64,000 nt of DNA. It comes from Flavobacteriaceae bacterium. GTDB lineage: Bacteria > Bacteroidota > Bacteroidia > Flavobacteriales > Flavobacteriaceae. Of the stretch, positions 1 to 8,027 are shown one piece after another. Made by a program: the position numbers and the translations under genes. Under the pieces are notes generated by a model. That model was not told where the DNA came from, did no database searches, and saw only the letters and a program-made list of their open reading frames with translations. The first letter of the stretch is position 1; the number at the start of each line of letters is the position of its first letter. The stretch covers positions 1-64,000 of the forward strand of contig JAKITQ010000008.1 in the NCBI GenBank assembly GCA_021647985.1, written 5' to 3'.

Positions 1-1
1 A

Positions 2-256
2 GGCATCGCGATAGAAGAAGTTGTCCTCCCGGCCGATATTAAATTTGAACCAAGCTATAAGTCCGATTTATTGAACGGCATCACGGTTTTGAACGGAAAG
101 GCTCGATATTTCGAAAAACAGAACTGGAACAAAAAAATGTACCAGCAATTTAAAATACCACAACTAAGAGATTTCAATTTGACACTTATTCCATATTATA
201 CCTGGGCCAATAGGGGTGTAACCAAAATGAGCGTTTGGATACCTGTAGATTATTAA
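2..256 (+). CDS. C-terminal end of a GH127/DUF1680-type glycoside hydrolase (partial)
   Basis: The reading frame is open from the first bases of the window to the TAA at 254-256, giving about 84 residues of a larger protein whose start lies outside. The end of the protein (PYYTWANRG, then a VWIPV-like tail) is typical of the beta-sandwich C-terminus of DUF1680/GH127 proteins, a family that includes beta-L-arabinofuranosidases. The catalytic part is missing from the window, so the substrate cannot be inferred. The family call rests on the tail motif alone. Confidence 0.7.
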   Translation, partial: GIAIEEVVLPADIKFEPSYKSDLLNGITVLNGKARYFEKQNWNKKMYQQFKIPQLRDFNLTLIPYYTWANRGVTKMSVWIPVDY

Positions 257-492
257 AAAAGATCGCTAAGTTCTAATTTACATATTGAACAATTGTTAAT
301 TGTACTGAAACCAGGCACTGTTTGGGCCAGTTCGTAGGTCTAAATATTGAGAGTCCATGATCACAGAAATGGCTAGCAATGGAGCTTATGTGCAAAATAG
401 CCAAAGCTGCTCTTTTGCATGATTTGAAAGGATATCTAAAAACTTGGATAAGTAAAATTAAATAATTGATTATTAATATAATAGGCTCTAGT

Positions 493-717
493 TTAAAACT
501 GCGTTGAAATTAATTTTTGATACTTCAATTCAATATTTTGATAGTTTTGATATGCGTTAATATCTTCAGATATTTTAGTTACAAACACATTTAGCTTGAC
601 ATTACTGTTTTTAATCTTTTCTTTGAAACGATATCTATTTAAATATTGCTGTAAATACTTGGTAGATACTCCCCAAAATGTATTGTCCATATAATTCGTC
701 TTAACAATAGTAGACAT
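493..717 (-). pseudogene. Remnant of an IS1595-like (ISXO2) transposase, C-terminal part
   Basis: A 74-residue frame whose middle (WGVSTKYLQQYLNRYRF) and end (IELKYQKLISTQF) resemble the C-terminal tail of ISXO2/IS1595-type transposases in Bacteroidota, from memory of the family. The DDE-like catalytic core and the zinc-ribbon part are absent, and no terminal inverted repeats were found around it, so this is probably a decayed copy. It could alternatively be an unrelated small protein. The flanking stretch 257-492 shows no convincing gene. Confidence 0.45.
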
Positions 718-743
718 TCTAAACCCTAACTAATCAAACTTAG

Positions 744-773
744 AAAAATCGAGGAACCCAACCTCGATTTTTT
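744..773. terminator. Rho-independent terminator-like hairpin
   Basis: An 11-bp perfect stem (AAAAATCGAGG at 744-754 paired with CCTCGATTTTT at 762-772) with a 7-nt loop and a T-rich tail on the plus side and an A-rich start. It lies upstream of the minus-strand transposase remnant and could end transcription arriving from either side. Confidence 0.6.
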
Positions 774-831
774 ATACAATAAATTTAAGAACTATTATTA
801 ATTTTAAATGATTTGCTACAATTTGATTTCC

Positions 832-867
832 AAAAAAAACCTATTCAAATTTTGAATAGGTTTTTTT
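832..867 (-). terminator. Bidirectional terminator just behind a small gene
   Basis: A 10-bp perfect stem (CCTATTCAAA at 840-849 and TTTGAATAGG at 851-860) is flanked by eight A and seven T residues, so it can work in both directions. It begins 5 bp beyond the stop codon of the 31-codon minus-strand ORF at 873-968. That placement is the main support for this ORF being a real transcription unit. Confidence 0.7.
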
Positions 868-872
868 ATAGA

Positions 873-968
873 TTATAGGCCATAATGTCTGTGTTTTGAC
901 CATTGCATTCTTTTTGTATTTCTAAAATTTGAAAAGACTCTCGTTTCTGTTGGTGTTGAATTTTTCAT
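873..968 (-). CDS. Very small basic protein (31 aa), paralogue of the ORF at 1093-1209
   Basis: The frame reads ATG to TAA on the minus strand for 31 residues. Its C-terminal 20 residues (VFSNFRNTKRMQWSKHRHYG) match those of the neighbouring small ORF at about 12 to 13 of 20 positions: FSNFRN, KR, WS, R and G are shared. A strong terminator follows the stop directly. It is highly basic, with no signal peptide or membrane segment. No function is recognised. The paralogy at protein level and the terminator favour a real gene over a chance ORF. Confidence 0.5.
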   Translation of the reverse strand: MKNSTPTETRVFSNFRNTKRMQWSKHRHYGL

Positions 969-1092
969 GTGCCTAACATTTTAATTTTTATAGGTGACAC
1001 ATGCTGTTCGCTATTAGTCATTCCCGTGTGCGTCAAAATTTGGCATGCTCGTTTCATAATATGTATTTTTAAGATTGTTTAAATAAATTTAA

Positions 1093-1209
1093 TTAATGTC
1101 CAAAAGTTCTGTATTCTGACCAGCGAATTCTTTTGGAATTTCTAAAATTTGAAAAGTTGATATACTTTCTTGATACTGGTTCTGAATTGATATTTATTAA
1201 AGTTTTCAT
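1093..1209 (-). CDS. Very small basic protein (38 aa), paralogue of the ORF at 873-968
   Basis: The open frame extends upstream to 1296, but the internal ATG at 1207-1209 gives a 38-residue product (starting MKTLININ) that lines up with the neighbouring small ORF, so this start is preferred. The shared C-terminal block is FSNFRNSKRIRWSEYR followed by an aromatic residue and Gly. The DNA of the two copies is also similar over about 50 bp, as in an old tandem duplication. No known family was recognised. It may be a regulatory or precursor peptide, but that is speculation. Confidence 0.45.
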   Translation of the reverse strand: MKTLININSEPVSRKYINFSNFRNSKRIRWSEYRTFGH

Positions 1210-1420
1210 GATGTTAAATTTAATGGTTATACTAGATAGACGCCGCATCATATTTTTTGTTACAGTACCTTGTATAACAAAGTAGTAAATTAACAATACT
1301 TTAACAATCAGTCAATAATAGCAAAGGCTAGTAGGAGAGAAGTTAGATGTTTATAATAGCAGCACAAACAAAATAATCATAAAACATTGTAACACTCGCA
1401 ATCTATTCAAATAGATACGT

Positions 1421-3025
1421 TTAATTTTTAATTCCTGGCTGTACTATTTCAAAATTTTCTTTTTGTTTGGCTTTATCCACCATTAATTTAACTTCATTTA
1501 AAAGTTGTTTGGCATCATAAATAATACCATCTTTAATCGTGTATTTTACGCCACCAACTCTAACAACTTCATTATCATCGGTAAGTTTAATAGCACCAGT
1601 ACCATATAATACTTTAAGATTTTCCAGAGGGTTTTCTTCTACAATTACAAAATCTGCATATTTTCCTATTTGTACAGAACCAATTTTATCATCCATATTT
1701 AATGCTTCAGCACCATTTAAAGTAGCAGCTCTAATTACTTCCAAAGGATGAAAACCGGCTTCTCTTAAAAGCTCTAATTCTCGAATATATGCAAAACCAT
1801 ACAACTGAAATATAAACCCTGAATCAGATCCTGCCGTAACGCGACCCCCTCTATTTTTATATTCATTAATAAATGTCATCCATAACTGATAATTTTTTTT
1901 CCAGGCTATTTCTTGTTCTGTACCCCAATAATGCCAGTAAGAACCATGAGACTTTTTACTTGGTTGGTAAAATTCCCATAATGATGGTAGGGTATATTTT
2001 TCATGCCATTCAGCCCTTCTGGCTCTATGTAAATCTCTACTTGCCTCATAAATATTAAAAGTAGGATCAATGGTAAAATCTAATGAAATCAATTCATTCA
2101 ATACATTATTCCAATGGTCTGAATAAGGTTTAGCTGCTTGTTGCCATAACTTACCAGCCTCTTCAAATCGATGTTGCTCATTGTTATAATTATAGTTTAA
2201 TGGGTAGTGTTGTACAGTTTTATCTTCAAATAAGGCTTCAGGTAGTCCGTACCAGTGCTCCATGGAGGTTAATCCCGCTCTAGCGGAATGTAATACGTTC
2301 CATCTAGCGACACTCATTTGTGCATGGTGACATGCCGATCCCAAACCTAATTTTTTATTTTCATCTAAAGCAGCCTTCATTATTTCTGGTTCCGCACCAA
2401 AAAATTTGATACCATCTGCACCATTTTTTGCGTTACTTCGAACCCATTGTCTTGCCATTTCTGGCGTTGTGATAGGTAAATCGTTTAAAGGATTAAAACC
2501 CTCGCCGGTTTGGCCAAAAGCCGTGTATGAAACAATTCTTGGGGCAACTATCTTATTTTGAGCACTTAATTTTTTTAGATTTAAACTGTAATTTATACCT
2601 CTGCCACTTGGTTCTCTTACAGTTGTTATACCATGTGCCATCCATAATTTAAAAACATATTCGGAGTCAGCACCTTGGGCATCACCTCCAATATGCCCAT
2701 GCATATCAATAAAACCGGGTAATAAATACATGCCATTGGCATCTAATTCTTTACCTCCTTTTTTTAATAAAGGTCGGTCAGTCGGATTTATAGCAATACC
2801 AGGGTAACCTACTACTTTAATATCTTTAATAATATTTTTTTCAACAACAATATCTACTGGACCAACAGGAGGGGCACCGTTTCCATTGATCAATGTAACT
2901 CCTCTAATAATTAATTGTGTATACGGGCCGTTATTGTTTACATCATCAGCCACTTGTGCATATAGCAAAGGCAATGTTGAAATATACAATACAAGTAAAA
3001 TGATAATTTCTTTAAATTGTTTCAT
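1421..3025 (-). CDS. Secreted amidohydrolase (imidazolonepropionase-like)
   Basis: This is a 534-residue metal-dependent hydrolase of the amidohydrolase superfamily. An N-terminal signal peptide (about residues 1-24, ending LYAQ) sends it to the periplasm or beyond. The beta-sandwich part is followed by the metal-binding HxH of FIDMHGH (His109, His111), further histidines in the CHHAQ and SMEHW motifs, and the TAGSDSG aspartate near residue 400. A second composite segment at the C-terminus (ADFVIVEENPLENL) is typical of this family. The substrate is unknown; relatives act on dipeptides or cyclic amides. It is monocistronic by position, with about 200 bp upstream before a truncated protease gene. 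Confidence 0.85.
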   Translation of the reverse strand: MKQFKEIIILLVLYISTLPLLYAQVADDVNNNGPYTQLIIRGVTLINGNGAPPVGPVDIVVEKNIIKDIKVVGYPGIAINPTDRPLLKKGGKELDANGMYLLPGFIDMHGHIGGDAQGADSEYVFKLWMAHGITTVREPSGRGINYSLNLKKLSAQNKIVAPRIVSYTAFGQTGEGFNPLNDLPITTPEMARQWVRSNAKNGADGIKFFGAEPEIMKAALDENKKLGLGSACHHAQMSVARWNVLHSARAGLTSMEHWYGLPEALFEDKTVQHYPLNYNYNNEQHRFEEAGKLWQQAAKPYSDHWNNVLNELISLDFTIDPTFNIYEASRDLHRARRAEWHEKYTLPSLWEFYQPSKKSHGSYWHYWGTEQEIAWKKNYQLWMTFINEYKNRGGRVTAGSDSGFIFQLYGFAYIRELELLREAGFHPLEVIRAATLNGAEALNMDDKIGSVQIGKYADFVIVEENPLENLKVLYGTGAIKLTDDNEVVRVGGVKYTIKDGIIYDAKQLLNEVKLMVDKAKQKENFEIVQPGIKN

Positions 3026-3233
3026 GATAAAATTAATATTATAGTTATTATTGATCCACTTGTTTATAATTACTTTTTACCAGTTCTCAATTAATTATTT
3101 TCGTAAAAGAAGATCCTTCTGTTTTTGATAAGCCAGACTTTAAGACAGGGTCTGAAAAATTATTAATTTAATTGATACCCGAAGAAAAGAATTGATGCTA
3201 TGTAATTAATAATATATAAAAATAGAGACTTTT

Positions 3234-3670
3234 TTACCTTCCCAAGGTAATAATTTTTCCGCCTCTAAGTACGAGCAATTTAATAGATTTATTCTCTGAA
3301 CTTTGTCCAATTACCTTCGAAAGTTGCAATAAAGCTTCATCATTAAACTCAAATTTAACCCCATTGATTGATAAGATAATATCTCCACCAACAATAAGTT
3401 TTTTATCCTTGATAGTTAATTCCGTATCCCCATCAAGTAAACCTAACACACCAAAAGGAGAAATTTTAACGACACGTTGTACCAACAAACCATCTTCTTG
3501 TGGAAGATTAAATATTCTTGCTAATTTTCCCGTAAGTGGATAAAGATCTGTACCATTCCATATTATTTTTTTTTCAAACAACAATTCCTGGGTAATATTT
3601 GATGATGATGCAAAACCAATCCCTTGAAAACCACCAGATTTTGTTAGTATATTGCTGACAACACCAATTA
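3234..3670 (-). pseudogene. 3' fragment of an HtrA-like (S1C) serine protease with PDZ domain
   Basis: The frame is open from the IS border at 3670 to the stop at 3234. The upstream part reads as the end of a trypsin-like fold (IGVVSN, then GGFQGIGFA), followed by a PDZ domain (VGGDIILSINGVKF). A TTG at 3582-3584 can be read as a start, but the homology continues upstream of it, so that start is not believed. The 5' two thirds, including the catalytic triad, is missing: the gene is cut by the IS3 copy at 3671, and the rest is not found beyond the IS. It is very likely non-functional. Confidence 0.75.
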
Positions 3671-3745
3671 TGTCTTGTCCTAGTATAGGTTGACCATTTT
3701 TGGTTGTTTATTTGTTCAAATTTAGTAATTAATTCACGGAACATT

Positions 3746-3792
3746 GATAACTTTTTCTAAAAAACTCCCTTTGGGTTTTAGAAAAAGTTATC
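3746..3792. terminator. Perfect 17-bp hairpin inside the IS, behind orfB
   Basis: GATAACTTTTTCTAAAA at 3746-3762 pairs perfectly with 3776-3792, with a 13-nt loop. It lies just downstream of the transposase stop codon, and the same structure recurs in copy 2 at 6525-6571. It may block transcription through the IS end or protect against read-in. It lacks a clean T tract of its own. Confidence 0.5.
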
Positions 3793-3800
3793 AACCTTCC

Positions 3801-4655
3801 TTAAGCTGTTTTTCTTTTATATGATTTGTATGTTTGTTTATCATAGTTTAAATGCACTTCTTGAGGTGTTTTTAAATCTAAGGACCAATGTAATCTTTCA
3901 TTATTGTAAACTTCTACAGTTTGCTTAACCATTTTTTGAGCAATTTCAATATTTTTAATGGTATTGATTAGTCCAAATTCATATTTTAAAATTCCATTAA
4001 TTCTTTCAGCGATCGCATTTTCATAAGGGTCGTATTGTTGGGTTGTACTGAGAATAAAGTTTCTTTTTTCGGCATATTCTGAGTAATCTGGGCAGCAATA
4101 TTGAATACCTCTATCAGAATGATGAATGATATGTTTATGATTGTAAATAAGGTTTTTATATGCCATTTCTAAGGCTTCTTTTACTAGAGTAACTCTCATA
4201 TTGTCATCTAATCTCCAGCCCAATAGTTTTTTTGAATATGCATCTGTTACTAAGGCTAAATAAGCATGTCCTCCATCAATTTTAATATAAGTTATATCGC
4301 ATACCAAGACTTGTTCAGCGTGTGTTATTTCGAGTTCTTTAATCAAGTTAGGTGATTTGTAAAAGAAGTGATTAGAGTCTGTTGTAATATGGAATCGTTT
4401 CGTTTTTTTGACTAGCAATCCATAGGATCTCAGTAAATCAAACAAAGCATCTCTTCCCATTTTTATATCGTTTTTAACGAGATCATCTTTAATATGTTTG
4501 TAGAGTTTTTTAACTCCTGTTTTAGGCATCCTATGTCTTACATTTCTAATTAATTCAAGAACAATTTTATGTTGTTTTTCTTTTACAGAATTATTTTTAA
4601 GTCTTTGGTAGTAAGCTTGTTTACTAATCCCGAAACATTGATAGACCCATTTCAT
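3801..4655 (-). CDS. IS3-family transposase OrfB (copy 1)
   Basis: This 284-residue protein has an HTH_21-type N-terminus followed by an rve-type integrase core. The catalytic acidic residues are seen in VCDITYIK, in HHSDRGIQY and in the NAIAERING segment (DDE pattern). Its ATG overlaps the stop codon of orfA in an ATGA arrangement, so expression probably depends on translational coupling or frameshifting to give OrfAB. The protein is identical to that of copy 2. The length is normal for the family and the gene looks intact. Confidence 0.93.
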   Translation of the reverse strand: MKWVYQCFGISKQAYYQRLKNNSVKEKQHKIVLELIRNVRHRMPKTGVKKLYKHIKDDLVKNDIKMGRDALFDLLRSYGLLVKKTKRFHITTDSNHFFYKSPNLIKELEITHAEQVLVCDITYIKIDGGHAYLALVTDAYSKKLLGWRLDDNMRVTLVKEALEMAYKNLIYNHKHIIHHSDRGIQYCCPDYSEYAEKRNFILSTTQQYDPYENAIAERINGILKYEFGLINTIKNIEIAQKMVKQTVEVYNNERLHWSLDLKTPQEVHLNYDKQTYKSYKRKTA

Positions 4656-5032
4656 TTTGAAAGGTTTCTTCTCTTTTTCTCTATCTGTTTTGCTAATGCT
4701 TCGGGCAAATACTTTTTTGATAAATGCTCTCCTGTAATATTTTCGAAATCAGCTATAATATCTTGCTGAAATTCTTTTACAAACTCCAGTTCTTCAATGC
4801 GTTCACGGAGTTTTTTAATTTCATCGTTTTTGCTCATGGCTTTGGTTTTATTATCAAAGTTACTCAACTTTTTTAACCAGTAGGCGATGGAACTACGAGA
4901 TACACCATACTTTTTGGAGGCATAATTGGCAGAAATTTGTCCATTATTGATTTGGTCAATGATGGAAAGTTTGAGGTCAAAACTGAATTTTTGATACTCT
5001 TTTTTTCGACAGGTACTGTTTTGTGTTTTCAT
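4652..5032 (-). CDS. IS3-family transposase OrfA (copy 1)
   Basis: A 126-residue DNA-binding protein with an N-terminal helix-turn-helix (ASKKYGVSRSSIAYWLKKL). It is followed by a leucine-zipper-like coiled coil (KKLRERIEELEFVKEFQ) of the kind IS3 OrfA proteins use to dimerise. It overlaps orfB by 4 bp. It should recognise the terminal repeats of this IS. The protein is identical in the second copy. Confidence 0.9.
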   Translation of the reverse strand: MKTQNSTCRKKEYQKFSFDLKLSIIDQINNGQISANYASKKYGVSRSSIAYWLKKLSNFDNKTKAMSKNDEIKKLRERIEELEFVKEFQQDIIADFENITGEHLSKKYLPEALAKQIEKKRRNLSK

Positions 5033-5099
5033 AAGTGACTATAATTAATGGTTTAATTTTTAGTCAACCTATTTCAGGAAAGTACAGGGTCATAATTAA

Positions 5100-5232
5100 G
5101 CACAACGTTAAGGCTATGCTTCTGTTGTGGACTAAAGTAGCCAAATTTTTCCGCTTTTAATTAATTTTGTAAATTAGCTTTTACTTTGACAATACACTGA
5201 ACCACAATAGAGTATGGCCATTGTTGTAAACT
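5100..5232 (-). repeat. Imperfect palindromic attC-like element behind the ATPase gene
   Basis: The outer ends are inverted copies: GCACAACGTTAAGGCTATGC at 5100-5119 against the complement of the AGTATGGCCATTGTTGTAAA stretch at about 5211-5230. The total is about 130 bp. It lies directly behind the stop codon of the minus-strand ATPase gene, the place an integron attC would occupy relative to its cassette gene. The core triplets only partly fit the classical attC consensus, so attC-like describes layout, not proven function. Confidence 0.45.
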
Positions 5233-5239
5233 GGCGGAT

Positions 5240-6358
5240 TTAATTAGATACAAATTCTCTGAAATTATTTCTATCAATTATTTCTTCTGTCGCATTATAC
5301 GCATTTACAAATGTCTTCGGTAATCTTAATTTTTTCTTTGCATTCCATTTAAATTCAAATCCTGTAATTATTCCATTATTTTCTTCAACCAAATCAACTT
5401 CTTGTTGCTGCTTAGTTCTCCAAAAATACATCTTTGTAAACCTGTTTTTATAGATATTTTGTTTAAGCCTTTCTGATATTAAAAAATTTTCCCATAACGC
5501 ACCTGTATCTTGTCTAAGTTCTAAAGAATTAAAATTTCCTAATACCATATTTCTTACACCATTATCATAGAAGTATATTTTTTTATTTTTCTTGATTTCA
5601 TTTCTTAAATTTCTACTAAAGCTTCCTAATTTGAATATGACGTATCCTTTTTGGAGGATATCAATATAATTAGAAACGGTGTTTTTATCCACTCCAACAG
5701 TTTGTGCAAGTTCATTATAGTTTACTTCACTTCCTATTTGTAGCGCTAAAGCTTGAACGAGTTTCTCAAGAATTTCAGGTTTTCTAATATTAGAATATGC
5801 TAAAATGTCTCTATATAAGTAACTATTTACTAATTGTTTTAGAATTTCTTTTTCTTCTCCTGGATTGTTCAATACATCAGGATAGAATCCATATAACATT
5901 CTATTTTCAATTTGTTGTTCTGAAACTAGATATCCATGGTAATTTTCAAATTCTTCCCAGCTAATTGGATATAATTCATATTCCCATTTTCGACCAGTTA
6001 GTGGTTCATTAAGTTCACTTGATAAGTCAAAGGCTGATGATCCACTTACAAATAGTTGAACATCTTTAAACTGATCCGTAATTATTTTAAGAGTTAACCC
6101 AATACCCTGTATTCTTTGAGCTTCGTCAATAAATATAATTTTATTCGAACCTATTATACTTCTAATTTGCTCAGTGTTTGGATTGTTCAAAATACTTCTA
6201 ACGGTAGGATCATCCGCATCTAAAAAAAGATGTTTTTTATTTTTAATTAAACTTTTAATTAATGTCGTCTTTCCAACCTGTCTAGGACCTATTAATATTA
6301 TAGCTTTCCCCTTTCCTATTTTGTTTTCAATTGTGTCTGATAGAATCCTTATGTACAT
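5240..6358 (-). CDS. AAA_14/DUF4143-type ATPase
   Basis: This 372-residue protein has a P-loop ATPase domain: Walker A GPRQVGKTT at residues 24-32, and Walker B IIFIDEAQ near residue 75. A winged-helix-like region follows (YNELAQTVGVDKNTVSNYIDIL), then the DUF4143 C-terminal domain with a nuclease-like signature (EVDLVEENNGIITGFEFKW). Such proteins are common, poorly understood accessory ATPases of bacteria and archaea. It is flanked by a palindromic element at its 3' end and by IS copy 2 upstream, in an island of short unrelated genes, which suggests horizontal transfer. The ORF appears intact. Confidence 0.88.
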   Translation of the reverse strand: MYIRILSDTIENKIGKGKAIILIGPRQVGKTTLIKSLIKNKKHLFLDADDPTVRSILNNPNTEQIRSIIGSNKIIFIDEAQRIQGIGLTLKIITDQFKDVQLFVSGSSAFDLSSELNEPLTGRKWEYELYPISWEEFENYHGYLVSEQQIENRMLYGFYPDVLNNPGEEKEILKQLVNSYLYRDILAYSNIRKPEILEKLVQALALQIGSEVNYNELAQTVGVDKNTVSNYIDILQKGYVIFKLGSFSRNLRNEIKKNKKIYFYDNGVRNMVLGNFNSLELRQDTGALWENFLISERLKQNIYKNRFTKMYFWRTKQQQEVDLVEENNGIITGFEFKWNAKKKLRLPKTFVNAYNATEEIIDRNNFREFVSN

Positions 6359-6579
6359 AATCTAAATTTTCAAACAAATATACTCTTTTAAAAAACATAT
6401 TCACTAATAGTTATATTTATAAGTGAACTAAATTATAGTTTTAAGTGTATGTCTTGTCCTAGTATAGGTTGACCATTTTTGGTTGTTTATTTGTTCAAAT
6501 TTAGTAATTAATTCACGGAACATTGATAACTTTTTCTAAAAAACTCCCTTTGGGTTTTAGAAAAAGTTATCAACCTTCC

Positions 6580-7434
6580 TTAAGCTGTTTTTCTTTTATA
6601 TGATTTGTATGTTTGTTTATCATAGTTTAAATGCACTTCTTGAGGTGTTTTTAAATCTAAGGACCAATGTAATCTTTCATTATTGTAAACTTCTACAGTT
6701 TGCTTAACCATTTTTTGAGCAATTTCAATATTTTTAATGGTATTGATTAGTCCAAATTCATATTTTAAAATTCCATTAATTCTTTCAGCGATCGCATTTT
6801 CATAAGGGTCGTATTGTTGGGTTGTACTGAGAATAAAGTTTCTTTTTTCGGCATATTCTGAGTAATCTGGGCAGCAATATTGAATACCTCTATCAGAATG
6901 ATGAATGATATGTTTATGATTGTAAATAAGGTTTTTATATGCCATTTCTAAGGCTTCTTTTACTAGAGTAACTCTCATATTGTCATCTAATCTCCAGCCC
7001 AATAGTTTTTTTGAATATGCATCTGTTACTAAGGCTAAATAAGCATGTCCTCCATCAATTTTAATATAAGTTATATCGCATACCAAGACTTGTTCAGCGT
7101 GTGTTATTTCGAGTTCTTTAATCAAGTTAGGTGATTTGTAAAAGAAGTGATTAGAGTCTGTTGTAATATGGAATCGTTTCGTTTTTTTGACTAGCAATCC
7201 ATAGGATCTCAGTAAATCAAACAAAGCATCTCTTCCCATTTTTATATCGTTTTTAACGAGATCATCTTTAATATGTTTGTAGAGTTTTTTAACTCCTGTT
7301 TTAGGCATCCTATGTCTTACATTTCTAATTAATTCAAGAACAATTTTATGTTGTTTTTCTTTTACAGAATTATTTTTAAGTCTTTGGTAGTAAGCTTGTT
7401 TACTAATCCCGAAACATTGATAGACCCATTTCAT
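6580..7434 (-). CDS. IS3-family transposase OrfB (copy 2)
   Basis: This 284-residue rve-type transposase has the same sequence as the copy at 3801-4655, including the DDE residues in VCDITYIK, HHSDRGIQY and NAIAERING. It starts inside the orfA stop (ATGA). Because this copy has both matched ends and a target duplication, it is the likelier mobile one. Confidence 0.93.
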   Translation of the reverse strand: MKWVYQCFGISKQAYYQRLKNNSVKEKQHKIVLELIRNVRHRMPKTGVKKLYKHIKDDLVKNDIKMGRDALFDLLRSYGLLVKKTKRFHITTDSNHFFYKSPNLIKELEITHAEQVLVCDITYIKIDGGHAYLALVTDAYSKKLLGWRLDDNMRVTLVKEALEMAYKNLIYNHKHIIHHSDRGIQYCCPDYSEYAEKRNFILSTTQQYDPYENAIAERINGILKYEFGLINTIKNIEIAQKMVKQTVEVYNNERLHWSLDLKTPQEVHLNYDKQTYKSYKRKTA

Positions 7435-7811
7435 TTTGAAAGGTTTCTTCTCTTCTTCTCTATCTGTTTTGCTAATGCTTCGGGCAAATACTTTTTTGAT
7501 AAATGCTCTCCTGTAATATTTTCGAAATCAGCTATAATATCTTGCTGAAATTCTTTTACAAACTCCAGTTCTTCAATGCGTTCACGGAGTTTTTTAATTT
7601 CATCGTTTTTGCTCATGGCTTTGGTTTTATTATCAAAGTTACTCAACTTTTTTAACCAGTAGGCGATGGAACTACGAGATACACCATACTTTTTGGAGGC
7701 ATAATTGGCAGAAATTTGTCCATTATTGATTTGGTCAATGATGGAAAGTTTGAGGTCAAAACTGAATTTTTGATACTCTTTTTTTCGACAGGTACTGTTT
7801 TGTGTTTTCAT
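7431..7811 (-). CDS. IS3-family transposase OrfA (copy 2)
   Basis: A 126-residue helix-turn-helix protein with a coiled coil, identical in protein sequence to the one at 4652-5032. The two genes differ by one silent base in a Lys codon (7455). Confidence 0.9.
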   Translation of the reverse strand: MKTQNSTCRKKEYQKFSFDLKLSIIDQINNGQISANYASKKYGVSRSSIAYWLKKLSNFDNKTKAMSKNDEIKKLRERIEELEFVKEFQQDIIADFENITGEHLSKKYLPEALAKQIEKKRRNLSK

Positions 7812-7878
7812 AAGTGACTATAATTAATGGTTTAATTTTTAGTCAACCTATTTTAGGACGAGACCAGTAGGGGGATTA

Positions 7879-8013
7879 CCCACAACGTTTGGTGTATGGA
7901 AAGTTGCGGTTTTGTGTGCGAGGATTTTCCGCAGGAAAATCAGACGTAACAAAATTGCAACTACCTCTGTTTAAGCACTAATTTAGCAATTTTTTATACA
8001 CGGTGTTGGCAAA
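7879..8013 (-). repeat. 135-bp palindromic attC-like element (most complete copy)
   Basis: Several nested inverted repeats are visible. The outer ends are CACAACGTTTGGTGTAT and ATACACGGTGTTGGC. The middle arms are AGTTGCGGTTTTGT (from 7902) and ACAAAATTGCAACT (7950s). The centre is a perfect GATTTTCC-GCA-GGAAAATC hairpin (7923-7941). The length is close to the 120-130 bp of Vibrio attC repeats. It begins 15 bp beyond the stop of the minus-strand CPBP gene. The outer and right-half sequences recur at 8681-8702 and 9541-9616. Confidence 0.6.
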
Positions 8014-8027
8014 TCGTTTTTATTATT

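Larger units (their letters stand above)
3671..5087 (-). mobile_element. IS3-family insertion sequence, copy 1
   Basis: An element of about 1.41 kb with orfA and orfB on the minus strand. It is nearly identical to the copy at 6450-7866 (constant offset 2779); one substitution was noticed inside the coding part (4676 versus 7455), and it is silent. The left end (TGTCTTGTCCTAGTATAGG) is the same in both copies, while the last dozen or so bases at the right end differ. No target duplication is visible (TTA versus GGT). The element truncates the protease gene at 3234-3670. Confidence 0.9.
6450..7866 (-). mobile_element. IS3-family insertion sequence, copy 2 (intact, 3-bp target duplication)
   Basis: The element starts TGTCTTGTCC and ends GGACGAGACCA; the ends are imperfect inverted repeats (GTCTTGTCCTAGTATAGGTTGAC against GTCTCGTCCTAAAATAGGTTGAC, split here as two arms of under 25 bases). 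It is flanked by GTA on both sides (6447-6449 and 7867-7869), fitting the 3-bp duplication of IS3 elements. The two coding frames are the same as in copy 1. It sits between the ATPase gene and the next palindromic element, so it inserted into an existing cassette-like array. Confidence 0.93.

Noticed and set aside
1210-1296. Upstream extension of the 38-codon small ORF to 67 codons
   Set aside because: Only the part from the ATG at 1209 lines up with the paralogous small ORF; the extension has no support.
3582-3584. TTG as a genuine start of a 116-residue PDZ protein
   Set aside because: Protease-like sequence continues in frame upstream of it up to the IS border, so the ORF is a fragment.
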